Positions 48,229 through 57,091 of a DNA stretch of 64,000 nucleotides are shown one piece after another. The stretch spans positions 2,914,001 to 2,978,000 of the forward strand of contig CBDFNN010000004.1 of the NCBI GenBank assembly GCA_965250215.1. The letters run 5' to 3'. The translations under genes were made by a program, and so were the position numbers. The notes below the pieces were generated by a model. That model ran no database searches. It was given only the letters and a program-made list of their open reading frames with translations, and was not told the origin of the DNA. Every line of letters starts with the position of its first letter. The stretch's first letter is position 1. This stretch comes from CBDFNN01 sp965250215. Lineage in GTDB: Bacteria; Bacteroidota; Rhodothermia; Rhodothermales; DATKEJ01.

Positions 48229-49017
48229 ATGTCAGACAAGCCGGGGAAATTCTTTCGAATAGCCTTTACTTTTTTCTACTTAGCCATTGCATTCAGCCTG
48301 GTCGGCACCTTGGCATTAAAGGCCTTCCCTTCTTTGATGAGTTTTTTCGCCCCCGTCTTTGACAAACTGGTAAAGGGTCCTACCTGGGTCTATATGGGTA
48401 TCCTTCCCTTTCTCCCATTCTCTCTCTATTTGAATCGAGTGGGTTGGTCTGGTTCAATTTTGTTTCTTTTCTGGGGGGCCCTGATCGGCCTGATAGCTGA
48501 ACTAGCGGGTACACAAACAGGCCTACCATTTGGAGAGTATGCCTACACGGGGTGGCTGGGACCAAAAATCGCGGACCACGTCCCATACTTCATCCCACTA
48601 TCGTGGTACTCAATGTCGATCCTTTCTTATGATCTTGCAGGAAAGCTAAAATTGATTGGCATTCGCAGAGTCTTGGTAACTGCATTATATATGATTCTCT
48701 GGGATGTTTGCCTCGATCCCGCGATGACTTCAGCCTTCCCATTTTGGTATTATCCTCAGGGAGGTTTTTTGTACACAATGCCAATGACAAATTGGTTTGG
48801 ATGGTTTGTCACTTCGTTAGTTATTGCCGCGGGCTATGAATGGCTGACTGACAAGAGACCCAATGCCTCCTTTCAATGGGTCTACGGGCTATGGATGCTG
48901 AATGCGTTGTTTCCAATAGCGCTGAGCTTTCTGTACGAACTTTGGACAGCAGTCTTGATTGGTATACCAGCCATGCTCATCCCATATCTGGCACATCGAT
49001 CCAAAAATGCCGATTAA
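48229..49017 (+). CDS. Carotenoid biosynthesis protein, CruF-like (DUF422) hydratase
   Basis: A 262-residue integral membrane protein with about seven helices and family motifs in GLIAELAGTQTGLPFGEY, PYFIPLSWYSM, DVCLDPAMTSAFPFWYY and MTNWFGWF. CruF-type proteins add water across the terminal 1',2' double bond of a linear carotenoid end, giving the hydroxyl that is later glycosylated. The next genes encode phytoene synthase, an acyltransferase and a glycosyltransferase. Exact substrate (gamma-carotene or related) is inferred. Confidence 0.82.
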   Translation: MSDKPGKFFRIAFTFFYLAIAFSLVGTLALKAFPSLMSFFAPVFDKLVKGPTWVYMGILPFLPFSLYLNRVGWSGSILFLFWGALIGLIAELAGTQTGLPFGEYAYTGWLGPKIADHVPYFIPLSWYSMSILSYDLAGKLKLIGIRRVLVTALYMILWDVCLDPAMTSAFPFWYYPQGGFLYTMPMTNWFGWFVTSLVIAAGYEWLTDKRPNASFQWVYGLWMLNALFPIALSFLYELWTAVLIGIPAMLIPYLAHRSKNAD

Positions 49018-49026
49018 AAGAAAAGC

Positions 49027-49962
49027 ATGGAAGAATTTAGCGATGGTGACCTTTGGGATTCCTTCAAACGATTCTCTAAAACCTTCTCGACGGCTACTCG
49101 ACTTCTGCCTAGAGAAGTAAGAGTGCCGGTGGCCACCTTGTATGCTTTTTGCCGAAGAGTTGACGACCTCGCTGACACGGCAATTACCGAAGTTGAAAGG
49201 AGAGACGCCTTGCATCAGTTAGATAACTATGAGATGGCTATTCGGGAGATTGTTTCTGAAAAGAAATGCCCAAGGTGGGATCCACTATGGCCTCGCATTT
49301 ACCAGATTTCTGAAGATTGGCCATTGTCCATACAGCCGTTTTTGGAATTGCTTGACGGTGCACGATTTGATCTGAAAGGCGAAGAAATCGACACAATGGA
49401 AGACCTCATTCACTATTCGAATTTGGTCGCTGGATCTGTCGGATCCATGATGCTTCCATTCCTTGTTTCCGTCAAACTTAAAGTTTGGGATGAAATTCAA
49501 TTCATCGAATTGTGTCACGAATTGGATCAGCCTTCCCGAGATCTCGGAATTGCGATGCAAATTACCAACATTCTTCGCGATGTTGGAGAGGATCTGAGAA
49601 ATCTAAATCGAATATATCTGCCTAAGGACATAATGTATCAGTTCAATATTACCCGAGCTAATCTTGAACAGGATGTGGTCAACGCCAACTACATCTCCCT
49701 CTTAGAATCGCTCATGGAAGAAGCTGAAGTTCGCTATATGACGGGATTGAAGCAGTCTAGGAATCTCAGACTTGTCGTTCGACCAGGTATCCGATCGGCT
49801 GCAAAGATGTATCGAGAAATCATGAATGAAATCAGAAGAAATAACTACAACAATCATTCTAAACGTGCATTCACAAGTAAGGGAACGAAATTCAAACTAG
49901 TTTTCGGTGATCGATACCTAGAGCGAAAGAAATGGCTTAAGAGGGTGTCTAAAGGTGTATAA
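49027..49962 (+). CDS. crtB: Phytoene/squalene synthase family protein
   Basis: A 311-residue prenyl-condensing enzyme. The two Asp-rich motifs that bind Mg-diphosphate are intact: RRVDDLADT (Asp46/Asp47 to Asp50) and DVGEDLRN (Asp185 to Asp189). It condenses two C20 (phytoene) or C15 (squalene) diphosphates; the carotenoid neighbourhood favours phytoene. It overlaps the following acyltransferase gene by 8 bases, so translation is coupled. Desaturase and cyclase genes are not in this window. Confidence 0.92.
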   Translation: MEEFSDGDLWDSFKRFSKTFSTATRLLPREVRVPVATLYAFCRRVDDLADTAITEVERRDALHQLDNYEMAIREIVSEKKCPRWDPLWPRIYQISEDWPLSIQPFLELLDGARFDLKGEEIDTMEDLIHYSNLVAGSVGSMMLPFLVSVKLKVWDEIQFIELCHELDQPSRDLGIAMQITNILRDVGEDLRNLNRIYLPKDIMYQFNITRANLEQDVVNANYISLLESLMEEAEVRYMTGLKQSRNLRLVVRPGIRSAAKMYREIMNEIRRNNYNNHSKRAFTSKGTKFKLVFGDRYLERKKWLKRVSKGV

Positions 49963-50620
49963 ATCGATTGGTGGCTATTTTCTTAAGAGATCCCTAAGGA
50001 CAAATTTCGAGAACATTTTCTGGGTAGGTGAAAAATGGTCTTTACCTATAGATCAAAATATTGTCGTCTATTCAAATCACCATAGCTATTATGATGGATA
50101 CCTAGCTTGGTGGTTTTTCTCGCAACATCTGAATCGGCCTTATAATGTATGGATGGAGGAGTTCGATCGATTCCCGCAGTTTGGGCCAATGGGCGCCATG
50201 CCTTTTTCAAAAACGGATTCGAAGTCTCGAGCCAGCACTATTAGAAAATCTGCAAAATTACTTGAAGAGATTCGAGGACAAGTTATCCATTTCATGCCCT
50301 CAGGAGAATTACGTCCTCCGCAATCTGGCATCGGACCATTCAAGGCAGATCTGGCGAGGTTTGACAAGATCTTTGGTGACAAGATGTGGCTTCCCTTCGC
50401 TATCTATCTAAGTTGGAATGGTGGACCAAAACCAATCGCCTTCCTCTCCGCCGGACCTAGTCATAGCCATGCCGACGGAAATGAGATAGAGCGCCTAAGA
50501 AGTCTTCTGAAAGAAACGCAGGAAAGGTCGTTGGATCCGGCAGAAATACTAATGAATGGGACTACTCCGACTCAAAATAAATGGGACTTTTCCTTCACGA
50601 AATATTTTTTCAAAAACTGA
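49955..50620 (+). CDS. PlsC-like acyltransferase, candidate carotenoid-glycoside acyltransferase (CruD-like)
   Basis: A 221-residue acyltransferase with the catalytic H-x4-D motif (His42 to Asp47, NHHSYYDG) and a later FMPSGELRPPQ segment, as in lysophosphatidic-acid acyltransferases. A GTG start overlaps crtB by 8 bases. Its position between phytoene synthase and a glycosyltransferase suggests transfer of a fatty acyl chain onto a carotenoid sugar, as CruD does in green sulfur bacteria; that role is inference, and a phospholipid role is the alternative. Confidence 0.8.
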   Translation: MYKSIGGYFLKRSLRTNFENIFWVGEKWSLPIDQNIVVYSNHHSYYDGYLAWWFFSQHLNRPYNVWMEEFDRFPQFGPMGAMPFSKTDSKSRASTIRKSAKLLEEIRGQVIHFMPSGELRPPQSGIGPFKADLARFDKIFGDKMWLPFAIYLSWNGGPKPIAFLSAGPSHSHADGNEIERLRSLLKETQERSLDPAEILMNGTTPTQNKWDFSFTKYFFKN

Positions 50621-50847
50621 AGATTGCGCCGCTTCTTATCACTTTTGCGAGTGTTGGCAAGGCTGAGTCAACCAAACTCGACATTGAGTTAATTGCCGTT
50701 GCTATCCTTCGATACGTTTTATTTAAAAATCAGAGATCCTCGACGAGGAATTGACTGGGCTAAGTCGTAAAATGCTTTTGAGTTTGCAGGATTAGGTGAG
50801 CATTCCTCTCCTTTCCTTCTGAGATTCAGCCCGCGTCAAGATCCACT
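50621..50847 (+). other. Intergenic region between acyltransferase and glycosyltransferase genes
   Basis: Over 200 bases with no recognised RNA, promoter or ORF. A 13-base symmetric TCCTCGACGAGGA is present but is a one-base-loop palindrome and not a terminator. From 50800 the frame of the next gene is open. Confidence 0.4.
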
Positions 50848-50904
50848 ATCGAATACCTAGAATTAATAGTTTTTTGCGTCCTAGCTTTTCTATCAGCAAA
50901 TCTC

Positions 50905-51915
50905 TTGCTGAATCTGATCTACTCGGTATACAACTGGAATCGAAAGGCTTATGCTGTTTGCGATTCTCTTTGCTCAATAATAGTCCCCGCCAGAAATGAG
51001 GAAGACAATCTCAAGAAACTCATCCCGACTGTTCTTTCACAGTCTCATCAGAATTTTGAATTAATCCTCTACGATGACATGTCTGAGGATGAAACGGCTT
51101 CCGTGATCGACTCCTTTGATGATTCTAGAATCCGCTACATAGAAGGAAGCACTCTGGGGGAGGGCTGGGTAGGCAAAGTTAACGCCTTGTATAGTGCTAC
51201 AAAGGAAGCGAGAGGAAGTAAGATCTTATTCCTTGACGCCGACATTGAACTCTTGAAAAATGATTCATTGGCACAGCTTCTTGGAAAGCACCAAGAACAG
51301 GGAGACGGTACAATAATCTCTGGGCTTCCTGGGCAAGGGGGAAATGGCCTTTTGCTAGTGAGCTTGCTTTCATTTTTTGTCTACACCGGTTCACCTTGGT
51401 TGCTTGCAAAACTCCTCCCCTTCCCTTTTTTGACTATTCTGAACGGGCAAGTCTGGATGATTGATCGATCTAGTTACGAAAAGCATCAGCCTCATCTCCA
51501 CGTTAAGCATGAGATTCTTGATGATGTCAAGATCGGCAGGTTCATGAAGAGTAAAAATGTCCCGACGACATTTCTTCCCCTCCAGAAATTGTTAAAAGTG
51601 AATATGTACAAAGATCTAGGCGAAGCAATTTTAGGCTTTTCAAAAAACGCCTACTTGCTTCTTTCCGGTAATCCAATCGGATTTCTGGTTCTTTGGACGG
51701 TCTTATTGATTACTCTAGTTCTCTCACCTTTTCTGAGCTTGTACTTTCTAATAGCTATATTCGGCTTAAAGATTGTCACTGATCGGCTAGGACGATTACC
51801 CCTTTGGGTTAGCGTCCTTGCACCGGCCTCTATGTTGGCAGGTAGTTTGATTCAGTTATATTCCGCAATACTCCATTGGAGAGGAAAGGTAACCTGGAAA
51901 AATAGACCCCTATAA
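50905..51915 (+). CDS. Family 2 glycosyltransferase (CruC-like), start uncertain
   Basis: A GT2 enzyme of about 336 residues from TTG 50905. The GT-A core has SIIVPARNEEDNL, YDDMSEDET and the metal-binding LDADIEL (Asp111-x-Asp113), and the C-terminal part carries several membrane helices. In the carotenoid cluster it probably glycosylates the 1'-hydroxyl, as CruC does. The frame is open back to 50800 and encodes a hydrophobic helix (EYLELIVFCVLAFLS, from ATC 50848) that looks like a real N-terminus, yet no ATG, GTG or TTG lies in frame before 50905. The true start may be a rare ATC or contain an error. Confidence 0.85.
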   Translation: MLNLIYSVYNWNRKAYAVCDSLCSIIVPARNEEDNLKKLIPTVLSQSHQNFELILYDDMSEDETASVIDSFDDSRIRYIEGSTLGEGWVGKVNALYSATKEARGSKILFLDADIELLKNDSLAQLLGKHQEQGDGTIISGLPGQGGNGLLLVSLLSFFVYTGSPWLLAKLLPFPFLTILNGQVWMIDRSSYEKHQPHLHVKHEILDDVKIGRFMKSKNVPTTFLPLQKLLKVNMYKDLGEAILGFSKNAYLLLSGNPIGFLVLWTVLLITLVLSPFLSLYFLIAIFGLKIVTDRLGRLPLWVSVLAPASMLAGSLIQLYSAILHWRGKVTWKNRPL

Positions 51916-51918
51916 TTT

Positions 51919-52245
51919 ATGCGAATCGCCTTGATAACCTCAATTGTCGTTGCTGCCCTCGCGACAGTTTTCGCTCTGAGCAATACAGCCTCGGTCTCTG
52001 TTAAATTTCTTAATTGGTCGTTTTCAGCGCCCTTAGCCCTTTTGATCATTTCGACTTTAGTCACCGGAATTCTTGCCGGTTATCTTTCTGGTCTTCCAGC
52101 CAGATTTAAGACTAGAGCTGAGGCTAAATCCCTGCGGAAAGAACTGGATGAAGCAAATACTAACATCCAAGAGGAAGTTGCTCAAGTTGATGAAGCAGTA
52201 AAAGTTGAGAACGAGTCAAATGAAGATCCGGCCGCTGAGGCCTGA
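51919..52245 (+). CDS. LapA domain-containing (DUF1049) membrane protein
   Basis: A 108-residue small membrane protein with two helices (about 3-22 and 38-58) and a charged, Glu-rich cytoplasmic tail. The central NTASVSVKFLNWSFSAPLALLI is the LapA-domain hallmark. LapA proteins are linked to lipopolysaccharide assembly in E. coli; function in this group is not established. It starts 3 bases after the glycosyltransferase stop, likely co-transcribed. Confidence 0.85.
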   Translation: MRIALITSIVVAALATVFALSNTASVSVKFLNWSFSAPLALLIISTLVTGILAGYLSGLPARFKTRAEAKSLRKELDEANTNIQEEVAQVDEAVKVENESNEDPAAEA

Positions 52246-52246
52246 A

Positions 52247-52651
52247 ATGAAATCTGTAAAAGAGTATCTCCTACAAAATACTCCGGAATTTTTTTTCATA
52301 AGCTTCGGGATCTGGTGGCAACTGGACTCGGGCGTGACTATCAATCCTTTTGCTATTGGCTTGATCTTGGTCATGAGCGCTCAAATTATTTTCAAAAGTA
52401 GAATTGCCGCTGGAGTGAGTGGGGCCATTCTCTTTCTAGGGTCGCTCTATTTCATTCTCGCTCTTCTTTCAGACTATCACAGCTTTTCTCCAGATGAGAG
52501 CAGTGCCGCTTTGAATTTTCTAGTCATCGGCGGACTACTTATTGCCTCATCTCTTTCGATGTCGTTTCTTTTGATGCTTAAGGCCTCACATGATGATTAT
52601 AGATTACTGTCTAGCAATCTGGTCAAAGGACACTTCAATGATGACGTTTAG
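52247..52651 (+). CDS. Small integral membrane protein, unknown
   Basis: A 134-residue protein with four predicted membrane helices (including FFFISFGIWWQLDSG, PFAIGLILVMSAQIIF, GAILFLGSLYFILALL and LVIGGLLIASSLSMSFLLML). I do not recognise a family. The ATG at 52247 lies 1 base after the LapA-domain stop and avoids the 41-base overlap that an upstream start would give. Its stop overlaps the next reading frame but not the preferred amidohydrolase start. Confidence 0.65.
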   Translation: MKSVKEYLLQNTPEFFFISFGIWWQLDSGVTINPFAIGLILVMSAQIIFKSRIAAGVSGAILFLGSLYFILALLSDYHSFSPDESSAALNFLVIGGLLIASSLSMSFLLMLKASHDDYRLLSSNLVKGHFNDDV

Positions 52652-52670
52652 ATTTTCAAACCCCATTTCT

Positions 52671-53981
52671 ATGAAAGCCTCTATAGCGAGAGCTGTCATT
52701 TTTTGCACTCTCTTTCTTACAGTATCGGACATCTTCTCTCAGTCAGTTTTCATCAAGACAGCGGGCTTCGTCAATGTTGAAAGCGGAAATTTGATATCTG
52801 ACCAATTCATCGAAGTCGAGGGAGAACTAATAAAGGCTACTGGACCGAATGGGAATATCCCAAACGGAGCCGAAATCATAGATCTTTCAGGGTCTATCAT
52901 CATGCCGGGCATGATTGAGGCTCATACACATTTGGCCTTATCTACTCAAGAGGGTCGGGACTTCAATAGATTCTTCATCACAAACATCCTCGAATCGACT
53001 CCCTATCGTGCCATTCAAGGAGTCACCAACGCGAGGTCACTTCTGGAGCATGGATTTACGAGTATTCGAGATCTCGGCAACAACGGCTACTATGCTGATC
53101 TCGATCTCAAACGAGCAATCCGCGAAGGTTGGATACCTGGCCCAGACATGCAAGCGGTTGGACGTATCATTGCACCATTCGGTGGTCAATTTCAACTACC
53201 GCAGGAAAACCCGGAATTGGTGGCGACCGATTACGAGGTTGCGGACAGCAAGGATGAGATGATGAAGGCCATTCGAAAGAACCTGCACTTTGGGGCCGAC
53301 TTAATCAAGATTGTTGTCGATGACTACGACTATATCTACTCGAAAGAGATGGTTCAATTTGCAGCTGATGAAGTTCATCGGGCAGGACGAAAAATTGCAG
53401 CCCACGTCAGCACAAACCAAGGTGCAAAGAACGCCATCGCCGCTGGTGTTAATTCGCTAGAACACGCTTGGGAATTAGATCAGGATGACCTGCTAAGCAT
53501 GAAGGAAAAAGGAATCTTCCTAGTTGGTACGGATTTCCCGGAATCCTACTCCGGATATTTCACCGGATACGACGAGAGCCTGGCTAAAGCCGCCTACCAA
53601 AAGCGTATAGACAGACTTGAAAGAAGCTACCAAGCTGGAGTTAAGATTGCTTTTGGAGCAGATGTTACAGATCACGTGCAGGGCTCATCAAAAGGATCGC
53701 AAACGATCGCCTTTATTTCCAGCTTCAAAGACGCAGGAATTGGGTCGGCTGATTTGATTCGAATACTTACAATAAACGGAGCCTCACTCATGGGATGGGA
53801 AGCCCAAAAAGGAAGCGTCAGTGTTGGCAAGCACGCTGACTTGATTGCGATGAGAGAAAATCCCTTAACGAATCCTGAGGCCTTGAAGCAGATAAGCTTC
53901 GTAATGAAACGAGGAAAGATTTACAAGAAAGATGGGAAATTTGTCTGGTCAACTCCAACGACCATCCATGTTGTTGAGTAG
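52671..53981 (+). CDS. Secreted metal-dependent amidohydrolase (imidazolonepropionase-like)
   Basis: A 436-residue amidohydrolase-superfamily enzyme with signal peptide MKASIARAVIFCTLFL ending near IFSQ. The TIM-barrel metal residues are visible: EAHTHLAL (His-x-His), a Lys in LIKIVVDDYD, AAHVSTN (His), SLEHAWE (His) and FGADVTDH (Asp). Family members hydrolyse amides, hydantoins or peptides; some exported members are Xaa-Pro-type dipeptidases. ATG 52671 is preferred over 52590 or 52638 because it gives a proper signal peptide and avoids overlap. Confidence 0.9.
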   Translation: MKASIARAVIFCTLFLTVSDIFSQSVFIKTAGFVNVESGNLISDQFIEVEGELIKATGPNGNIPNGAEIIDLSGSIIMPGMIEAHTHLALSTQEGRDFNRFFITNILESTPYRAIQGVTNARSLLEHGFTSIRDLGNNGYYADLDLKRAIREGWIPGPDMQAVGRIIAPFGGQFQLPQENPELVATDYEVADSKDEMMKAIRKNLHFGADLIKIVVDDYDYIYSKEMVQFAADEVHRAGRKIAAHVSTNQGAKNAIAAGVNSLEHAWELDQDDLLSMKEKGIFLVGTDFPESYSGYFTGYDESLAKAAYQKRIDRLERSYQAGVKIAFGADVTDHVQGSSKGSQTIAFISSFKDAGIGSADLIRILTINGASLMGWEAQKGSVSVGKHADLIAMRENPLTNPEALKQISFVMKRGKIYKKDGKFVWSTPTTIHVVE

Positions 53982-53992
53982 ATAATCCAAAT

Positions 53993-55408
53993 CTATCTCG
54001 TGGCTGCAATTCCTGTGGCCATTCTCCCTACTTCAATTACACGAGTGATTTCGTTTGTTGCTGGATCGATCTCAATTACAGTCCCGACCATGTCGTTATC
54101 TCCAAAGTCATAGCGAGGTGTATATCTACTGATTGTATTACGATTTGAGATATAAACTTTCCCTGCCATGCTAGTCGCGCTTCCATGAGGTTCGGAAATA
54201 CCCCTTCCGCCGATCGCTCCTCCGACAGAGTAGTCTGAGGTATCAACGAAATAGACATTGTTCGATTTTTGGTTACCGAAGTACACAAATCGATCATCAC
54301 GCGTTACAACAGGGTGCCACGGCTGATCCGCTGTTTCGACCGTCGCGATCTTTTCAATGTTTGATAAGTCCTGGAGATTGTAGACAGTCAGCTCGTTGCT
54401 GAGCTGACCCGTCATATAGAGAATGGTACCTTCAAAATTTGTTGCTCCCTGCACGTAGGCAGCAGTCGGCTCAGGCTGACCACTTGCTCCAATTACCTCA
54501 TCTGTTGCCGCATCGATTGCCGTAATCTGGTTCGTGGCTAAGCTGGCAGTAAGCACGTAGTTGCCACTAGGATCTGCAATGAGGGCATGAGGACGATCAA
54601 ATACTACATCTATCAGATCGATGCTCATATCATCTCTATTTATGGTGCCAATCGAAGTCGGTGGATTGCTGGCAGAAAAGGATCTCGCAACGTAGAGTTT
54701 ATTTCTCCCTGGCAGGACAGCAACCATTCCAGGAGCTTCAAAATCAGCAGATCCGAGAAGCTCATTTTCTCGGCTGAACTTAACAACCTTATTGTCTCCA
54801 ATGAGACTTAGGTACCACGCTGATCCGTCAGGCTCTACACTCACCATGTGCGGCTTGGCATCTGAGGAAAATCCTTTTGAAACGAGGTCCACTACGCGAA
54901 TTACTTGGCCCGTATCTGTGTCGATTACGGAAACTGATGCGTCGGCTTGATTACTGACATAGAGCAAGTTTCTTGCATCACTTCCGTAAACGGTACCTGT
55001 GCTATTTTTCGCACCCTCGTCAATCCATCGTCGGAGAAATCTTATTTCTTCCGCGGACAGGCTCTCTTGATTTAATTCGCCAGGATGAGATCCAAGGTCC
55101 CATTTTGTGACTATCTCGATTAATACACTATTCTCAGAACTGTAAGGTACGACGCTCTCACCTTCATCAGCTCCTTCGAAAACCCTTCTCCAAGAGGTCA
55201 ATTCAAGTCCATTGGAACTTGCTGCTCTTGAGCCCTCATGGCAAGTATTGCACTTGGCGTCAAATATAGGCTGGACGTGAAGTTGGTAGTTGATTTCTGT
55301 TATGTCGTCTAATCCGCTTTCCGGATCAGAGCTGTCACAGGCACTAAATGTCAAGCTTGATAGGACGAGAACGACAAGGCTCGAAATGGGGAGACTTCTG
55401 GCGGACAT
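53993..55408 (-). CDS. Cytochrome-c and beta-propeller lipoprotein
   Basis: A 471-residue lipoprotein (lipobox FSAC, Cys24). An N-terminal haem-c motif CNTCH (Cys53, Cys56, His57) in a short cytochrome-like region (about 38-140, with EEIRFLRRWIDEGAKN) is joined to a YncE-type beta-propeller (about 145-471, VSVIDTDTGQVIRVVDL, ITAIDAATDEVIGASG). It is probably an envelope redox protein with a substrate-binding propeller. Partner and substrate are unknown. It converges with the amidohydrolase gene, 11 bases apart. Confidence 0.85.
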   Translation of the reverse strand: MSARSLPISSLVVLVLSSLTFSACDSSDPESGLDDITEINYQLHVQPIFDAKCNTCHEGSRAASSNGLELTSWRRVFEGADEGESVVPYSSENSVLIEIVTKWDLGSHPGELNQESLSAEEIRFLRRWIDEGAKNSTGTVYGSDARNLLYVSNQADASVSVIDTDTGQVIRVVDLVSKGFSSDAKPHMVSVEPDGSAWYLSLIGDNKVVKFSRENELLGSADFEAPGMVAVLPGRNKLYVARSFSASNPPTSIGTINRDDMSIDLIDVVFDRPHALIADPSGNYVLTASLATNQITAIDAATDEVIGASGQPEPTAAYVQGATNFEGTILYMTGQLSNELTVYNLQDLSNIEKIATVETADQPWHPVVTRDDRFVYFGNQKSNNVYFVDTSDYSVGGAIGGRGISEPHGSATSMAGKVYISNRNTISRYTPRYDFGDNDMVGTVIEIDPATNEITRVIEVGRMATGIAATR

Positions 55409-55547
55409 AAGATTGATTTGGTTTAGATCTTAGTTCGACACAGCACTGCAATTGTTCCATCGTAAATTAACGGAGCTGGGGGCATTTCTGATGCCCGAAC
55501 AGGTTACCTTCCAAGACGCCTGAAGGCCTCGAATTCTAGTTTCTTCC

Positions 55548-56474
55548 ATGTCCCATTCTCTTTTCAAGAAAAAGGCTCTTGCCATAGCCCCCGCCAGTTT
55601 CCCTCGAGATTTGGAACTCTACTATTCTAGCTTGAAGCGAATGCGGCAATCGGGAATTCATGTCACGGAAATAAGGAACAGTCTCTCTCATTTTGGCTAC
55701 TTGGCCGGCAGCGATGAGGAGAGAGCAAGAGAGCTAAATCTTGCTTTAGCTGAGACAGATGCTGACTTTCTCATTTGTGCGCGTGGTGGTTATGGTACGC
55801 TTCGACTATTGTCGATGATCGATTATGAGGCAGCCAAAAATGCCCGGAAGATCTTAATAGGTTACAGTGATATCACTGCACTTCAGCTCGCATTGCTTGA
55901 GAAATCAAATTGGAATTCTATCTCTGGACCTATGCCAGGAGTAGATTGGCCTGAACCTGATTCTGAGACATTTAATAGGCTATCCCAACTTTTCTCTGAG
56001 GATGATGGATTTGAAATTATTGGACCTGGAGGAGAATTACTTGAAGGCATCCAAGAAGGCCTAGTGGAAGGCAGGCTTATCGGAGGCAATCTATCTTTGA
56101 TTACCAAACTAGTTGGAAGCCCGTTTCTACCCGATCTCCGGGGATCTATCCTATTTATTGAAGAGGTCTCTGAAGCACCTTATCAATTAGATGGGCACTT
56201 CGCACAACTCGAATTGTCTGGAGAACTTCAGAAAATTGGCGGATTGGTTTGTGGCCAATTCACAGACTGGGAGTCCGACCCAAAAAGGGCTAGTCAAAGT
56301 TACAAAGAAGTCGTGCAACACTATGCAAGTAAGCATGGAATCCCGACCGCCTGGAATTTGCAGTATGGTCACATTCCAGTCAAGAACTCAATGCCCATTG
56401 GAGTGAAGGCAAAACTAATCGTGGAAAGAGACAAGGCAAGCTTGACCATTCTAGAGTCGGTGTGCCAGAAATGA
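55548..56474 (+). CDS. ldcA: LD-carboxypeptidase (S66 family, LdcA-like)
   Basis: A 308-residue serine peptidase that removes the terminal D-Ala from tetrapeptide muropeptides during wall recycling in the cytoplasm. Family motifs are CARGGYGTLRLL, ILIGYSDITALQ (nucleophile Ser region), FIEEVSEAPY (Glu) and YGHIPVKNSMPIG (His). No signal peptide. The stop overlaps the purN start (ATGA), so a wall-recycling gene is translationally coupled to purine genes. Confidence 0.93.
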   Translation: MSHSLFKKKALAIAPASFPRDLELYYSSLKRMRQSGIHVTEIRNSLSHFGYLAGSDEERARELNLALAETDADFLICARGGYGTLRLLSMIDYEAAKNARKILIGYSDITALQLALLEKSNWNSISGPMPGVDWPEPDSETFNRLSQLFSEDDGFEIIGPGGELLEGIQEGLVEGRLIGGNLSLITKLVGSPFLPDLRGSILFIEEVSEAPYQLDGHFAQLELSGELQKIGGLVCGQFTDWESDPKRASQSYKEVVQHYASKHGIPTAWNLQYGHIPVKNSMPIGVKAKLIVERDKASLTILESVCQK

Positions 56475-57091
56475 AAAAGCTGGCGGTATTTGTCTCAGGT
56501 TCTGGCTCCAATATGCTAGCCATTCACCGAGCCATCGTGGATGAGAAAATCGACGCAGAAATTTCTCTCGTCATTTCTAATACGAAGAAATCTAAAGCAC
56601 TCGAAAAAGCCGAGACACGCGGAATTGAGAATCTCGTCTTAAATCCAAAAAGTTTCGATGCGGCGAGTAAGTATGAAGAAAAACTCCTTTCAGTCCTGCA
56701 CGAATATCAGATTGATGCAATTATTCTCGCTGGATACCTAAAGAGAATTCCTCCTATAGTAGTAGACCGGTATTCGGAGAGAATATTGAACATCCATCCT
56801 AGTCTACTTCCGGCCTTTGGTGGACATGGATTCTATGGGATGAAAGTCCACGAAGCAGCCATCGCAAGAGGCGTGAAATGGAGCGGTGTCACCATTCATT
56901 TAGTGACTTCTGAATATGACGAAGGGCCGATAGTCCTTCAACAGCCAGTTGAAGTAATGGACTCTGACACTCCAGCTGAGCTTGCGGCTAGAATATTAGA
57001 TACAGAACACAAACTTTTTCCAAAAGCCGTTGCCTTGTTAGTTGAAAATCGACTTAGCATTAGCGCCGGCAAAGTACAGATCGAGTCATGA
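56471..57091 (+). CDS. purN: Phosphoribosylglycinamide formyltransferase
   Basis: A 206-residue 10-formyl-THF-dependent transformylase of purine synthesis (GAR to FGAR). The active-site loop LNIHPSLLPAFGG (Asn, His) and the Asp-containing VTSEYDEGPIVLQQ are intact, with the N-terminal phosphate loop SGSGSNM. ATG 56471 overlaps the ldcA stop as ATGA; a GTG at 56462 is a longer alternative. Its stop overlaps purH by ATGA. Confidence 0.96.
   Translation: MKKLAVFVSGSGSNMLAIHRAIVDEKIDAEISLVISNTKKSKALEKAETRGIENLVLNPKSFDAASKYEEKLLSVLHEYQIDAIILAGYLKRIPPIVVDRYSERILNIHPSLLPAFGGHGFYGMKVHEAAIARGVKWSGVTIHLVTSEYDEGPIVLQQPVEVMDSDTPAELAARILDTEHKLFPKAVALLVENRLSISAGKVQIES

Noticed and set aside
50744..50758. 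TCCTCGACGAGGA as a terminator hairpin
   Set aside because: The loop would be one base and there is no T-run after it, so it is only a symmetric sequence.
52590..52670. Upstream amidohydrolase starts at 52590 or 52638
   Set aside because: They overlap the preceding gene and put a polar lead before the signal peptide; ATG 52671 gives a normal exported N-terminus.
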